Source: Burkholderiales bacterium (lineage in GTDB: Bacteria > Pseudomonadota > Gammaproteobacteria > Burkholderiales > Burkholderiaceae_C). Taken from it: 64,000 nucleotides of DNA. The stretch lies in NCBI GenBank assembly GCA_016213205.1, contig JACRAZ010000016.1, forward strand, positions 43,292 through 107,291. Direction: 5' to 3'. A program made the translations under genes and the position numbers. This document shows, in pieces, positions 15,690 to 25,324 of this stretch. The stretch's first letter is position 1; every line of letters begins with the position of its first letter. Under the pieces are notes generated by a model. The model was not told the origin of the DNA. It ran no database searches and worked only from the letters and a program-made list of their open reading frames with translations.

Positions 15690-16826
15690 TCAATGGATAT
15701 AGCGCCCGCCGGGCCCCACGATCAGCAGGTCGACGAAGGTGGAGCCGTGGTGGTTCTGCGGGCCGAACTGCTGCGGGAAGCCGCCGATGTCGAACTTGCC
15801 CATGCCTTCGATCGTGGTGACCAGGCTCTGCGGCGTGACACCCTTGCCGGCGCGCTTGATCATCTCCAGCAGCACGCGCAGGTTCGAGTAGCCGAAGAAG
15901 TGGTCGAAGTCGATCGGGATCTTGGCCTTCTCCATCACGGCCGCGTAGTCCTTGGTGAGCTGCGTGGTCGCGCGCAGCGCATAGGGCACCACGCGGGTGA
16001 AGGCCAGGCCGCGTGATTCTTCGCCCAGCGCCTCGATCAGCTGGCGCGAATTGGAGATCGACAGCGCATACAGCGGCACGCCCAGGTGCGCCCGCGTGGC
16101 CTTGACGAACGGGATCAGTGCCGGCCCGAAGGCCAGGAAGATCACGGCCTGCGGCGTGCTCGCGGCCAGGGTCTGGGCGACGCTGACCGACTCGTTGCCC
16201 GGGATGTCCAGCGGTGCCTTGGCCACCAGCGTGGTGCCGGCTTCCTTGCACACCTCTTCCACCACCGGCAGCATCAGCTGGCCGAAGGGCGAGTTGTGGT
16301 ACGCCACCGCGATCTTGGTGCGGCCCACGGTGGACAGGTTCTTGACCATCTGCACGATCTCGTCGCGGTAGCTGGCCATCGTGGTGAAGAAGTACGGGTG
16401 CTGCTTCGCGCGCAGCGCCGGCGCGCCGGTGTACACACCCACCAACGGCACCTTCTTGTCCAGCAGCAGCGGCAGCACGGCGCCCACGTTGGCGGTGCTG
16501 GCCAGGCCGTACAGCACGGTGGCACCTTCCTTGTCGATCAGCGTGTTCACGTTCTCGACGCAGCGCTTGGGGTCGTAGGCATCGTCCAGCGTGACCAGGC
16601 GCACCTTCCGGCCGCCGGCGCCGCCCTTGCGGTTGAACTCCTCGATGGCCAGTTGCTGGCCCCGGATCACCGGCTTGAAGCTGGGCGCCAGCGGGCCCGT
16701 GAGGTGCGCGCTCTGGCCGATGACGATGTCCCCGGTCTGGGCCAGGGCCTGCCCGGGTGCCCAGGCACCCGCCAGCAGGGCCCCCAGCCCGGTCAGGGTT
16801 TCGCGGCGACGAATCAGGTTCGACAT
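15690..16826 (-). CDS. ABC transporter substrate-binding protein, branched-chain amino acid type (copy 2)
   Basis: This 378-residue type I periplasmic binding protein has a signal peptide with an RRRETLTGLG start, possibly a twin-arginine signal, cleaved after ALAQ. The mature protein begins TGDIVIGQSAHLTGP. Family motifs are TLDDAYDPKRCVENVNTLI and VPLVGVYTGAPALR. It is strongly similar along its full length to the next gene upstream, so the pair is a tandem duplication. A ribosome binding site (GGGAGAAC) precedes the ATG. No permease or ATPase gene lies nearby, so the transporter or sensor partner must be elsewhere. Confidence 0.9.
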   Translation of the reverse strand: MSNLIRRRETLTGLGALLAGAWAPGQALAQTGDIVIGQSAHLTGPLAPSFKPVIRGQQLAIEEFNRKGGAGGRKVRLVTLDDAYDPKRCVENVNTLIDKEGATVLYGLASTANVGAVLPLLLDKKVPLVGVYTGAPALRAKQHPYFFTTMASYRDEIVQMVKNLSTVGRTKIAVAYHNSPFGQLMLPVVEEVCKEAGTTLVAKAPLDIPGNESVSVAQTLAASTPQAVIFLAFGPALIPFVKATRAHLGVPLYALSISNSRQLIEALGEESRGLAFTRVVPYALRATTQLTKDYAAVMEKAKIPIDFDHFFGYSNLRVLLEMIKRAGKGVTPQSLVTTIEGMGKFDIGGFPQQFGPQNHHGSTFVDLLIVGPGGRYIH

Positions 16827-16926
16827 CGAGGTTCTCCCATTGCCACGGCGGTGCCGTGAGTGTTGGACATGGCAGCCAGCGCGCGGCCGGGCCCGGCACA
16901 GGGCCGGCCGCGCAGGTGGATTCCGG

Positions 16927-18063
16927 TCAGTGGATGTAGCGCCCGCCCGGGCCGATGATCAGCAGGTCGGCGAAGGTGGAGCCATGGTGGTTCTGCGGCC
17001 CGAAGTTCAGGGTGTAGCCGCCGAAGTCGACCTTGCCCAGACCCTCGATCGTGCTGACCAGCGACTGCGAGGTCACGGCCTTGCCGGCGCGCTTGATCAT
17101 CTCGAGCACCACGCGCATGTTCAGGTAGCCGAAGAAGTGGTCGAAGTCGGGCGGTACCTTGGCCTTCTCGGCCGCCGCGGTGAACTCGCGCGTGAGCGTG
17201 GTCGTGGCCCGCAGCACGTAGGGCACGATCAGCGTGAAGGCCAGGCCGCGCGCTTCGTCGCCCAGTGCGTCGATCAGCTGACGCGAGTTGGAGATCGACA
17301 GCGCATACAGCGGCACCCCCAGGTGGGCCCGCGTGGCCTTGACGAACGGAATCAGCGCCGGACCGAAGGCCATGAAGATCACGGCCTGCGGGTTGGCGCC
17401 CGCCAGGGCCTGCGCCACGGCCACCGATTCGTTGCCCGGGATGTCCAGCGGCGCCTTGGCCACCAGCGTGGAGCCGAGTTCCTTGCAGACCTCTTCCACC
17501 ACCGGCAGCATCAACTGGCCGAACGGGCTGTTGTGGTACGCCAGCGCGAGCTTGGTGCGGCCCACGGTGGCCAGGTTCTTCACCATCTGCACCACCTCGT
17601 CGCGGTAACTGGCCATCATGGTGAAGAAATACGGGTGGTGGCGCGCGCGCAGGGCCGGCGCGCCGGTGTACACGCCCACCAGCGGCACCTTCTTCTCGGC
17701 CAGCATGGGCAGCACCGCGGCCACGTTGGCCGTGCTGGCCAGGCCGAACAGCGCGGTGACCTTTTCCTTCTCGATCAGCGTGTTGACGTTCTCGACACAG
17801 CGCTTGGGGTCGTAAGCGTCATCCAGCGTGAGCAGCTTCACCCGCCGGCCCTGCACGGCGCCGCGCTTGTTGAACTCGTCCAGCGCGAGCTGCTGCCCCC
17901 GCAGCGGCCCCTTCATCAGCGCGGCCAGCGGCCCGCTGAGGTGGGCGCTCTGGCCGATGACGATGTCGCCGGTCTGGGCCTGGGCCAGTGCAGGCAGGCT
18001 CGTGCTGGCGGCCAAGGCGCCCAGCCCGGTCAGGCACTCGCGGCGGCGAAACGGGATCGGCAT
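16927..18063 (-). CDS. ABC transporter substrate-binding protein, branched-chain amino acid type (copy 1)
   Basis: Paralogue of the adjacent downstream gene, with identical length (378 residues), the same RRRECLTGLG signal start and a mature N-terminus TGDIVIGQSAHLSGP. Long stretches such as the LMLPVVEEVCKE and GVPLYALSISNSRQLI regions are the same in both copies, and both end GPGGRYIH. AGGAGA precedes the ATG. Differences concentrate in loops, as expected if ligand preference has shifted after duplication. No membrane component is encoded close by. Confidence 0.9.
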   Translation of the reverse strand: MPIPFRRRECLTGLGALAASTSLPALAQAQTGDIVIGQSAHLSGPLAALMKGPLRGQQLALDEFNKRGAVQGRRVKLLTLDDAYDPKRCVENVNTLIEKEKVTALFGLASTANVAAVLPMLAEKKVPLVGVYTGAPALRARHHPYFFTMMASYRDEVVQMVKNLATVGRTKLALAYHNSPFGQLMLPVVEEVCKELGSTLVAKAPLDIPGNESVAVAQALAGANPQAVIFMAFGPALIPFVKATRAHLGVPLYALSISNSRQLIDALGDEARGLAFTLIVPYVLRATTTLTREFTAAAEKAKVPPDFDHFFGYLNMRVVLEMIKRAGKAVTSQSLVSTIEGLGKVDFGGYTLNFGPQNHHGSTFADLLIIGPGGRYIH

Positions 18064-18267
18064 CTAGGGTCTCCTGGTGACGCTGTGGGGCCCCCTTGAT
18101 CAGGGGATGTGAGAGTTTGTCACCGGGATGTCTCGCGGCGCCTGCTCCCGAACCCTGGCGCCTGGGTGACAGCGCATTTCTCACGCGGATTCCGTCACAC
18201 CCCGCAGCCGCTCGCGGCGCCGCGTTCGCCCCGCACGGCAGGGCGCTGCCCTGCGGGAGCGATGGGC

Positions 18268-20178
18268 TCAGGCGCCACGCGAGGCCTGTGCGGCCAGGGC
18301 CTCCCAGCGTTCGAGCGCGAGCATCAGCGTGTCTTCGATCTCGGCGTAACGTGCCTGCAGAGCGGCCACCTGCTGGGGCGCCTCCAGGTACAGCGTGGTG
18401 CCGGCCAGGCGCTCGCCGATCGTCTTCTGCTCGGCCTCCAGCGCCTCGATGCGCTGCGGCAGTTCGTCCAGCTCCCGCTGGTCCTTGTAGCTGAGCTTGG
18501 TGCGCGCCTTCGGGGCCGCGCTGCGCGGCGCGGCCGCTGGCGCCGGGGCGGGGGCGTCGGGTCGCGCCCCCGCGGCGGCACGGCTGCGCTCGCGCTGCAG
18601 CCGCCAGTCGTCGATGCCGCCCTCGTATTCGCGCCACAGGCCCGGTTTCAGGTCGCCGTCCCAGGCGATCAGGCTGGTCACCACGTTGTCCAGGAAGCGC
18701 CGGTCGTGGCTCACCAGGAACACGGTGCCGGTGTAGGTTTGCAGCAGCTCCTCCAGCAGCTCCAGCGTGTCGATGTCCAGGTCGTTGGTGGGTTCGTCGA
18801 GCACCAGCACGTTGGCCGGCAGCGCGAACAGCCGTGCCAGCAGCAGGCGGTTGCGCTCGCCGCCGGACAGCGTGCGCACCGGCGAGTTCGCGCGCTCGGG
18901 CGCGAACAGGAAATCGCCCAGGTAGCTCATCACGTGCTTGCGGTTGCCACCGAACTCGATCCACTCGCTGCCCGGGCTGATGGTGTGCGCCAGCGTGGCA
19001 TCCAGGTCCAGCCCGCCGCGCATCTGGTCGAAGTAGGCCACCTGCAGCTGGGTGCCACGGCGCACCGTGCCGCTGGTGGGGGCCTGCTCGCCGAGGATCA
19101 AGCGCAGCAGACTGGTCTTGCCGGCGCCGTTGGGTCCGACCAGGCCGATCTTGTCGCCGCGCAGGATGGTGGCCGTGAAATGGTCGACGATCACGCGGCC
19201 GGTGCTACCGTCGGCGCCGGGGTAGCGCAGGCTCACGTCCTGCAGTTCGGCCACGATCTTGCCGCTGGGCAGGCCGGCGTCGATCTCGAGCCGCACCTGG
19301 CCGAGCTGTTCGCGCCGCGCGCGGCGCTGCTCTCGCAGGCGCTTGAGCCGGGCCACGCGGCCCACGCTGCGGGTGCGGCGTGCCTCCACGCCCTTGCGCA
19401 CCCACACCTCCTCGGCCGCGAGCAGCTTGTCGGCGCGGGCCGTGGCCAGGGCCTCGGCCTCGAGCTCACGCTGCTTGCTCTCTTCGTACGCGCTGAAGTT
19501 GCCGGGGTAGCTGCGCAGCACGCCGCGATCGAGTTCGACGATGCGGGTGGCCACCGCATCGATGAAGGCGCGGTCGTGCGAGACGACGATCAGCGCGCCG
19601 CGCCAGCCCACCAGCAGTTCCTGCAACCACTCGATCGCATCGAGGTCCAGGTGGTTGGTCGGCTCGTCCAGCAGCAGCACCGCCGGCCGCGCCACCAGCG
19701 CCTGGGCCAGCGCCACGCGCTTCTTCGTGCCGCCGGAGAGCGTGTCGATCGGCGCCGTGGCGTCGAGCTGCAGGCGCTGCAGCGCTTCGTCCACGCGCTG
19801 CTCCCAGGTCCAGCCGTCCAGTGCCTCGATGCGGGTCTGCAGCGCGTCGAGGTCTTCGCCCGGCGCGTGCGCCTCGAAGCGGGCGCGCAGGGCCTTCACC
19901 TCGGCCACGCCTTCGCTCACGGCCTCGAACACGGTGGCGCCGGCCGTGAACTGCGGCTCCTGGGGCACGTAGAAGCGGGTGAGCCCCTGCTGCAGTTGCA
20001 GGCTGCCGTCGTCCAGTCGCTCCAGGCCGGCCAGCACCTTCAGCAGCGAGGACTTGCCGGTGCCGTTGCGGCCGATCAGCGCAATGCGCTCGGCGGGTTC
20101 GAGCGCAAACGCCGCATGGTCGAGCAAGGGCACATGGCCGAAGGCGAGCTGGGCTTGGGTCAGGGTGAGCAGGGCCAT
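18268..20178 (-). CDS. uup: ABC-F family ATPase Uup
   Basis: The 636-residue protein has two ATPase domains without membrane segments: Walker A sequences GRNGTGKSS (near residue 35) and GPNGAGKTS (near residue 350), each followed by a signature (LSGGTKKRVALAQAL, LSGGERNRLLLARL) and Walker B with DEPTNHLD or DEPTNDLD. The C-terminal 90 residues form a charged coiled coil (SYKDQRELDELPQRIEALE) typical of Uup. ABC-F proteins act on the ribosome or on DNA junctions. A 7-bp GC hairpin without T-run lies just downstream at 18238-18254. Confidence 0.95.
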   Translation of the reverse strand: MALLTLTQAQLAFGHVPLLDHAAFALEPAERIALIGRNGTGKSSLLKVLAGLERLDDGSLQLQQGLTRFYVPQEPQFTAGATVFEAVSEGVAEVKALRARFEAHAPGEDLDALQTRIEALDGWTWEQRVDEALQRLQLDATAPIDTLSGGTKKRVALAQALVARPAVLLLDEPTNHLDLDAIEWLQELLVGWRGALIVVSHDRAFIDAVATRIVELDRGVLRSYPGNFSAYEESKQRELEAEALATARADKLLAAEEVWVRKGVEARRTRSVGRVARLKRLREQRRARREQLGQVRLEIDAGLPSGKIVAELQDVSLRYPGADGSTGRVIVDHFTATILRGDKIGLVGPNGAGKTSLLRLILGEQAPTSGTVRRGTQLQVAYFDQMRGGLDLDATLAHTISPGSEWIEFGGNRKHVMSYLGDFLFAPERANSPVRTLSGGERNRLLLARLFALPANVLVLDEPTNDLDIDTLELLEELLQTYTGTVFLVSHDRRFLDNVVTSLIAWDGDLKPGLWREYEGGIDDWRLQRERSRAAAGARPDAPAPAPAAAPRSAAPKARTKLSYKDQRELDELPQRIEALEAEQKTIGERLAGTTLYLEAPQQVAALQARYAEIEDTLMLALERWEALAAQASRGA

Positions 20179-20294
20179 CGCGCGATTGTCCGTGCTGGCC
20201 GGCCCGCCCGTGCCCGGCGTGGCGCGCTGTGGCACAGTTGCGCCCCATTGCCCACCCTCGGCCCCCAGCGTCAGCGCCCGCGGCGACCCTTCGT

Positions 20295-21380
20295 GTGATT
20301 CAACGTTCCTCCGCCCCGACGATCACCGACGTGGCCCAGCGCGCCGGCGTGTCGATGAAGACCGTCTCGCGGGTGCTCAACGACGAGCCGAACGTGCAGC
20401 CGCAGATGCGCGAGCGCGTGATGGCCGCGGTGGCGGAGCTGAACTACCGGCCCAATGTGTATGCGCGCAGCCTGGCGCGCTCACGCTCCTACCTGCTGGG
20501 CCTGCTGTACTACGCCTCGAGCGCGGCCTTCGTCGCGGGGGTGCAGCGTGGCGCCACCGGGCGCTGCCGCGAGCTGGGCTACCACCTGGTCGTCGAATCG
20601 CTGGAAGACGGCGCGGTCGACGTGGAGCCCCAGCTCAACCACATGATCTCGGCGCTGCGGCCCGACGGCATGATCCTCGCGCCCCCGGTGTGCGACAACC
20701 CGCAGGTGCTGCGCACGCTGGCCGCCGCGCACATGCCCTGCGTGCTGATCTCCCCCGGCAGCGCCGGCCCGGCGCTGGCCCGCGTGTCGATGGACGATTT
20801 CCGCGCCGCGCAGGAGATGACCAGTTATCTCATCGGCCTGGGCCACCGCCGCATCGGCTTCATCAGCGGCGATCCGGCGCAGGCCGCCACGCCGCGTCGG
20901 CTGGCGGGCTACCGCGCCGCGCTGTCGGTGCACGGGCTGACGGAGGACCCGACGCTGGTGGTCGAGGGCGACTTCCGCTTCCGCAGCGGGCTGGAGGGCT
21001 GCGACCGGCTGCTGGCCCTGCCGGTGCCACCCACGGCCATCTTCGCCAGCAACGACGACATGGCCATGGGGGCGGTGGTGGCCGCGCAGCGCCGGGGCCT
21101 GAGCGTGCCGGCCGATCTGTCGGTGGCCGGGTTCGACGATTCGCAGTGGGCCAGCCTCGTGTGGCCGCAACTGACCACGGTGCGCCAGCCGCTGGCCGAG
21201 ATGGCCGTGGCCGCGGTGGACCTGCTGGTCTCGCGCACCAGCAAGCCGGTGCCGGCCGCCCTGCCCGGGGCAGGGGCGGGGGCTGGCGGCGAGGCCACCG
21301 GCCTGCCCGTCGACGCGGCCGAACCAGTGTTGCCGCACGCGCTGGTGCAGCGCGGCTCGACCGCCCCGCCGCGCCGCTGA
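20295..21380 (+). CDS. LacI family transcriptional regulator
   Basis: The protein (361 residues from the GTG at 20295) has a LacI helix-turn-helix: TITDVAQRAGVSMKTVSRVLND, then the hinge NYRPNVYARSLARSRS. The rest is a periplasmic-binding-protein-like sensor domain with GHRRIGFISGD, FASNDDMAMGA and FDDSQWASLVWPQLTTVRQP. The start is uncertain: GTG at 20229 is also in frame, and neither has a good ribosome binding site. It lies directly upstream of the TonB receptor and transporter genes, with LacI-type palindromes in the gap, so it likely represses the beta-glucoside locus in the absence of sugar. Confidence 0.92.
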   Translation: MIQRSSAPTITDVAQRAGVSMKTVSRVLNDEPNVQPQMRERVMAAVAELNYRPNVYARSLARSRSYLLGLLYYASSAAFVAGVQRGATGRCRELGYHLVVESLEDGAVDVEPQLNHMISALRPDGMILAPPVCDNPQVLRTLAAAHMPCVLISPGSAGPALARVSMDDFRAAQEMTSYLIGLGHRRIGFISGDPAQAATPRRLAGYRAALSVHGLTEDPTLVVEGDFRFRSGLEGCDRLLALPVPPTAIFASNDDMAMGAVVAAQRRGLSVPADLSVAGFDDSQWASLVWPQLTTVRQPLAEMAVAAVDLLVSRTSKPVPAALPGAGAGAGGEATGLPVDAAEPVLPHALVQRGSTAPPRR

Positions 21381-21442
21381 GCCGCGACGGGCAGGGCGGG
21401 TTTGTCCTGAGCCAGGTTGTCCGCCACGGCGATTGACACCGC

Positions 21443-21488
21443 TTGACAGCGCAGTCAACATGCCGATGCCGACATGACAGCGCTGTCA
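21443..21488. promoter_or_regulatory. LacI-type operator pair upstream of the TonB-dependent receptor
   Basis: TGACAGCGCTGTCA at 21475-21488 is a perfect 14-bp palindrome with the central CG pair usual for LacI-family operators. A near copy, TTGACAGCGCAGTCAA at 21443-21458, has the same half-sites with one symmetric pair of mismatches. A further TTGACA half-site is at 21433. They lie between the LacI gene and the receptor, about 100-150 nt before its start codon. Confidence 0.75.
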
Positions 21489-21590
21489 AACACCTTATGG
21501 CTGCCAGCGTGTTGTCGACGCAGCTCCCCAGACACCCGTGCGCGCCAGCCTTCGAAGAGCGCGCCGCTGAACAACCAAGGAGACAAGGTG

Positions 21591-23960
21591 ATGATGAACC
21601 GAGTGGCCCCCGGCATGATCCCGGCCGCCGTGCTGATGCTGCTGGCCAGCATGGCCGCCGTCGCGCAGGACAAACCCAAGGAAGGCGACAAGGACGGCGA
21701 TGCCACCCAGCGCATCACCGTCACCGCCACCAAGCGCCTGACCACCGTGCAGGACACGCCGCTGGCGGTGAGCGCCTTCTCGAAGGCTGATCTCGACAAG
21801 GCCCAGGTCAAGGACCTGAGTTCGTTGCAGACCCTGGTGCCCAACCTCTCGGTCGAGCAGCATGGCGATTCCGGCGGCGTGCACGTCTTCCTGCGTGGCG
21901 TGGGCTCCACCAACCACACCGAGCTGGGCGACCCGGCGGTGGCCTTCCATGTGGACGGGGTGTACTCGCCGCGGCCGCAGGGCGCCACGGTGCTGATGTA
22001 CGACCTGGCCAGCGTGGAAGTGGCGCGCGGCCCGCAGGGCACGCTGTTCGGCCGCAATGCCACCGCGGGCTCGGTGAACCTGGTCACCGCCAAGCCCAAG
22101 CTGGGTGATGCGAGCGGCTACGCCAGCATGGTGTTCGGCGACCGCCACCGCGTGGGACTGCAGGCCGCGATGAACCTGCCGCTGGGCGAGCAGGCCGCGC
22201 TGCGCATTGCCGCCATCAGCGAGCGCCAGGAGGGCTGGGTCGAGTTCCAGCCGCGCTCGAACGTGCAGCCCGGCGCGCGCAAGTACGGCGCCACCGACCA
22301 GCAGGGCGTGCGCGCCACGCTGCTGTGGCAGATCACGCCGGACCTCACCACCACCACCGCGATCGAGTACTACCGCGACACCGGCTCCGGCAACGTCTCG
22401 CTGATGCAGACGCCGCGCGCGGGCCAGAAGTGGAACTCCGCGCTGGTCGACACCCCAGGGGTGCTGAACCAGGACAACACCACGCTGCGCACACGGGTCG
22501 ACTGGACGCTGAGCCCGGCCATGGAGCTCAGCTACATCGGCAGCCTCTCGCAGATGGCGCGCAAGAACGCCAGCGACAACGACGCCGGCACCCAGCCCGG
22601 CTTCAAGCAGGAGCACCGCACCGAGTGGTCGCGCTTCGACAACTACACCCATGAGCTGAACCTCAAGTCCACCGGCGCGGGCGCATTCCAGTGGATCGCC
22701 GGCCTGTTCTCGATCCACGAGGACAACAAGATCCGCTTCGACATCGACATCTCCGACATCGGCACCCCCGCCGGCTCGGGCCCGATCGTCGTGGTGCCCA
22801 AGCTGCCGAAAGACACGGCCTGGGCCATGTCCTTCATCCAGCCCAAGCGCACGCTGGATTCGAACGCGGTATTCGGCCAGGGCACGTTCTCGATCAGCAA
22901 GGAACTCTCGCTCACCGCCGGCGCCCGCTACACCCGCGAGAAGAAGGAAGACAAGGGCGGCCGCAACTGGGTGTGCCCGCAGTTCGGCGCCACGCTGGCC
23001 ACCGGTGGCCGCCTCATCGGCCCGGGCGGCGCGGTGAACCCGGTCACCTGCGCCAGCGAATACGCCCCCGGCACCTGGCCCGGCGGCGGCGCCAACGACG
23101 GCGTGGCCAAGGACAACGCCACCACCTACCTGGCCCGCGTGGAATACAAGCCCAGCCGCGACCTGCTGGCCTACGGCACCGTGACCACCGGCTTCAAGTC
23201 CGGCGGCCTCTCGGACGGCGGCCGCCGCCACAAGCCCGAGTTCCTGACCAACTACGAGGTGGGCCTGAAGACCGAGCTGTTCAACCGCACGCTGGCACTG
23301 AACCTCGACGCCTTCGTGATGAAGTACAAGGACATGCAGGTCTCCTCGATCGAGTACACCGGCACCGGCACCGCGCGCCAGCAGCAGTTGGTGACCAGCA
23401 ACGCCGCGCGCGCCACGATCCAGGGCATCGAGGCCGAATGGAGCTGGCGCCTCACGCGCACCGACCGGCTGGTGGGCAACGTGTCGTTCCTGGACGCCAA
23501 GTTCGACGACTTCCTCACCTGCGATTCCTCGCTGCTCGATTGCGGTGTGGCCGCCAACGCCATCAACCTCAAGGGCAACAGCCTGCCGCACGCGCCCAGG
23601 TTCTCGACCACCATCGCCTACGAGCACGACATCGGCCTGGCCGGCGGCGGCAAGCTGACACCGCGGGTGCAGCTGCACTACCAGAGCAAGACGAACCTGA
23701 GCCAGTTCGACCGCCTGGGCGCCAACGCCCCGGCCGCCGCGCGCAAGTACCCGGACGCCCGCCAGCAGGACGCCTACGGCACCGTGGACCTGAGCCTGCG
23801 CTACGAGGAGCCCAAGGGCAAGTGGGGCGTGGAGGCCTTCGTCGTGAACGCCGGCGACGAGAAGGTGAAGACCGACGTCTCGTGGGTGACGGGCAGCACC
23901 TGGACCTCGTTCTACAACCCGCCGCGCACCTTCGGCCTCAAGGCTAACCTTCGGTTCTGA
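21591..23960 (+). CDS. TonB-dependent outer membrane receptor
   Basis: This 789-residue outer membrane protein has a signal peptide ending SMAAVAQ, a plug domain starting near QRITVTATKRLTTVQDTPLAVSAFS and continuing through VARGPQGTLFGRNATAGSVNLVT, and a long beta-barrel that ends in phenylalanine (FGLKANLRF), as outer membrane proteins do. No N-terminal signalling domain is present, so it does not act through an anti-sigma factor. GGAGACAAGG precedes the ATG. Position in a sugar operon suggests it carries oligosaccharide (beta-glucoside) across the outer membrane; many receptors of this TonB group take carbohydrates. Confidence 0.93.
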   Translation: MMNRVAPGMIPAAVLMLLASMAAVAQDKPKEGDKDGDATQRITVTATKRLTTVQDTPLAVSAFSKADLDKAQVKDLSSLQTLVPNLSVEQHGDSGGVHVFLRGVGSTNHTELGDPAVAFHVDGVYSPRPQGATVLMYDLASVEVARGPQGTLFGRNATAGSVNLVTAKPKLGDASGYASMVFGDRHRVGLQAAMNLPLGEQAALRIAAISERQEGWVEFQPRSNVQPGARKYGATDQQGVRATLLWQITPDLTTTTAIEYYRDTGSGNVSLMQTPRAGQKWNSALVDTPGVLNQDNTTLRTRVDWTLSPAMELSYIGSLSQMARKNASDNDAGTQPGFKQEHRTEWSRFDNYTHELNLKSTGAGAFQWIAGLFSIHEDNKIRFDIDISDIGTPAGSGPIVVVPKLPKDTAWAMSFIQPKRTLDSNAVFGQGTFSISKELSLTAGARYTREKKEDKGGRNWVCPQFGATLATGGRLIGPGGAVNPVTCASEYAPGTWPGGGANDGVAKDNATTYLARVEYKPSRDLLAYGTVTTGFKSGGLSDGGRRHKPEFLTNYEVGLKTELFNRTLALNLDAFVMKYKDMQVSSIEYTGTGTARQQQLVTSNAARATIQGIEAEWSWRLTRTDRLVGNVSFLDAKFDDFLTCDSSLLDCGVAANAINLKGNSLPHAPRFSTTIAYEHDIGLAGGGKLTPRVQLHYQSKTNLSQFDRLGANAPAAARKYPDARQQDAYGTVDLSLRYEEPKGKWGVEAFVVNAGDEKVKTDVSWVTGSTWTSFYNPPRTFGLKANLRF

Positions 23961-24071
23961 CGGCGGGGGCGCCGCGCCCTGCACGGTGCCCCGCCCGCAT
24001 TCAGCACCCAGCCTGCCCGCGCCGCCCACGGCAGCGCGGGGTCCCCTTCACCTCATTGCCTGAAACCGCCC

Positions 24072-25319
24072 GTGCCATCCCCGCTGAAGGTATTGCTTGC
24101 GCTGACCCTCGCCACGCTGTGCGGCGCGGGCACCGCGCAGTCCGTGACGATCACGGTCGCCACCTTCCCCGACCTGGACCGCGCGGCCCGCGCCGCCTTG
24201 CCGCGCTGGGCCCAGCTGCACCCGGGCATTGCGGTCAAGATCGTCTCGCTGCAGTACCCCGACCACCACACCGCGATGACCACCGCACTGGCCACCGGCT
24301 CGGGCCTGCCGGACGTGATGGCGGTGGACTTCCGCTTCATCGGCAAGTTCGCCGAAGGCCAGGGCCTGCAGCCGCTGGACGGCCCGCCCTACGACGCCCA
24401 GGCACTGCGCGACAAGTTCGTGCGCTACACCTTCCCGCAGGCCACCAACACCCGCGGCCAGCTCGTGGCGATGCCCGCCGACATCGGCCCTGGCACGCTG
24501 CTGTACCGCCAGGACCTGCTCGACAAGGCCGGCGTGCGCGAGGCCGAGCTCACCCGAAGCTGGGAGTCCTTCATCGAGGCGGGCAAGAAGGTCAAGGCCG
24601 CCACCGGTGCCTACCTGCTGGCCGATTCGGCCGACATCCGCGACATCGTGCTGCGCTCGGGCCTGGCCGAGGGCGAGGGTCTGTTCTTCGACGCCAAGGG
24701 CCGGGTGCTGGTGGAGAGCCCGCGCTTCGTGCGCGCCTTCGAACTGGGCCGCGCGGCGCGCCAGGCCGGCATCGATGCCCGCACCACCGCCTGGACCAAT
24801 GAATGGGTGGCCGGCTTCAAGCAGAACAGGGTGGCCGCGCAGATGATGGGCGCCTGGCTCGCCGGCCACCTGAAGAACTGGCTCTCGCCGCACACCGCCG
24901 GCCAGTGGCGGTCGACCGGCCTGCCCGGCGGCGCCCACGCGTCCTACGGTGGCTCGTTCTACGCCATCCCGGCCAAGGCGGCGTACAAGGCCGAGGCCTG
25001 GGCCTTCATCCGCTTCATGACGGCGGACCGGCAGACCCAGCTCGAATCGCTGCGCGTGCTCGACAGCTTTCCCGCGCTGATCGAGGCGCAGCAGGACCCG
25101 CTGTTCGACGAGCCCATCGCCTACCTCGGGGGCCAGAAGGCCCGCCAGCTCTGGCGCGACATCGCGGCCAAGGTGCCGGCGATCCCGGTGCACCGGCTCG
25201 ATGCGATGGCCACCGACGTGATGCGCGCCGAGTACGAGAACGTCGTCGCGCAGGGCAAGGACATCCGTGCCGCGCTGGCCGACGCCCGCGCGCTGATCGA
25301 GCGCCGCGCGCGCCGCTGA
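24072..25319 (+). CDS. Sugar ABC transporter substrate-binding protein (family 1)
   Basis: The 415-residue protein starts at a GTG and has a Sec signal peptide (PLKVLLALTLATLCGAGTAQS). The mature part matches extracellular solute-binding family 1: TVATFPDLDRAARAALPRW, ATGSGLPDVMAVDFRFIGKFA, and the C-terminal GSFYAIPAKAAYKAEAWAFIRFM. Such proteins deliver oligosaccharides to MalFG-type permeases. Two permease genes follow at once, and a GH1 gene lies within the same operon, supporting a beta-glucoside ligand. Confidence 0.92.
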   Translation: MPSPLKVLLALTLATLCGAGTAQSVTITVATFPDLDRAARAALPRWAQLHPGIAVKIVSLQYPDHHTAMTTALATGSGLPDVMAVDFRFIGKFAEGQGLQPLDGPPYDAQALRDKFVRYTFPQATNTRGQLVAMPADIGPGTLLYRQDLLDKAGVREAELTRSWESFIEAGKKVKAATGAYLLADSADIRDIVLRSGLAEGEGLFFDAKGRVLVESPRFVRAFELGRAARQAGIDARTTAWTNEWVAGFKQNRVAAQMMGAWLAGHLKNWLSPHTAGQWRSTGLPGGAHASYGGSFYAIPAKAAYKAEAWAFIRFMTADRQTQLESLRVLDSFPALIEAQQDPLFDEPIAYLGGQKARQLWRDIAAKVPAIPVHRLDAMATDVMRAEYENVVAQGKDIRAALADARALIERRARR

Positions 25320-25324
25320 CCCGC

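Noticed and set aside
18238..18254. Intrinsic terminator after uup
   Set aside because: A perfect 7-bp GC hairpin (GCAGGGC, loop GCT, GCCCTGC) exists but no run of T follows on either strand, so a rho-independent terminator cannot be claimed.
21495..24029. 844-residue open frame opposite the TonB-dependent receptor
   Set aside because: It is the antisense frame of a GC-rich gene. Its translation is rich in Arg, Gly, Val and His with no domain, while the plus strand gives a complete receptor with ribosome binding site and signal peptide.
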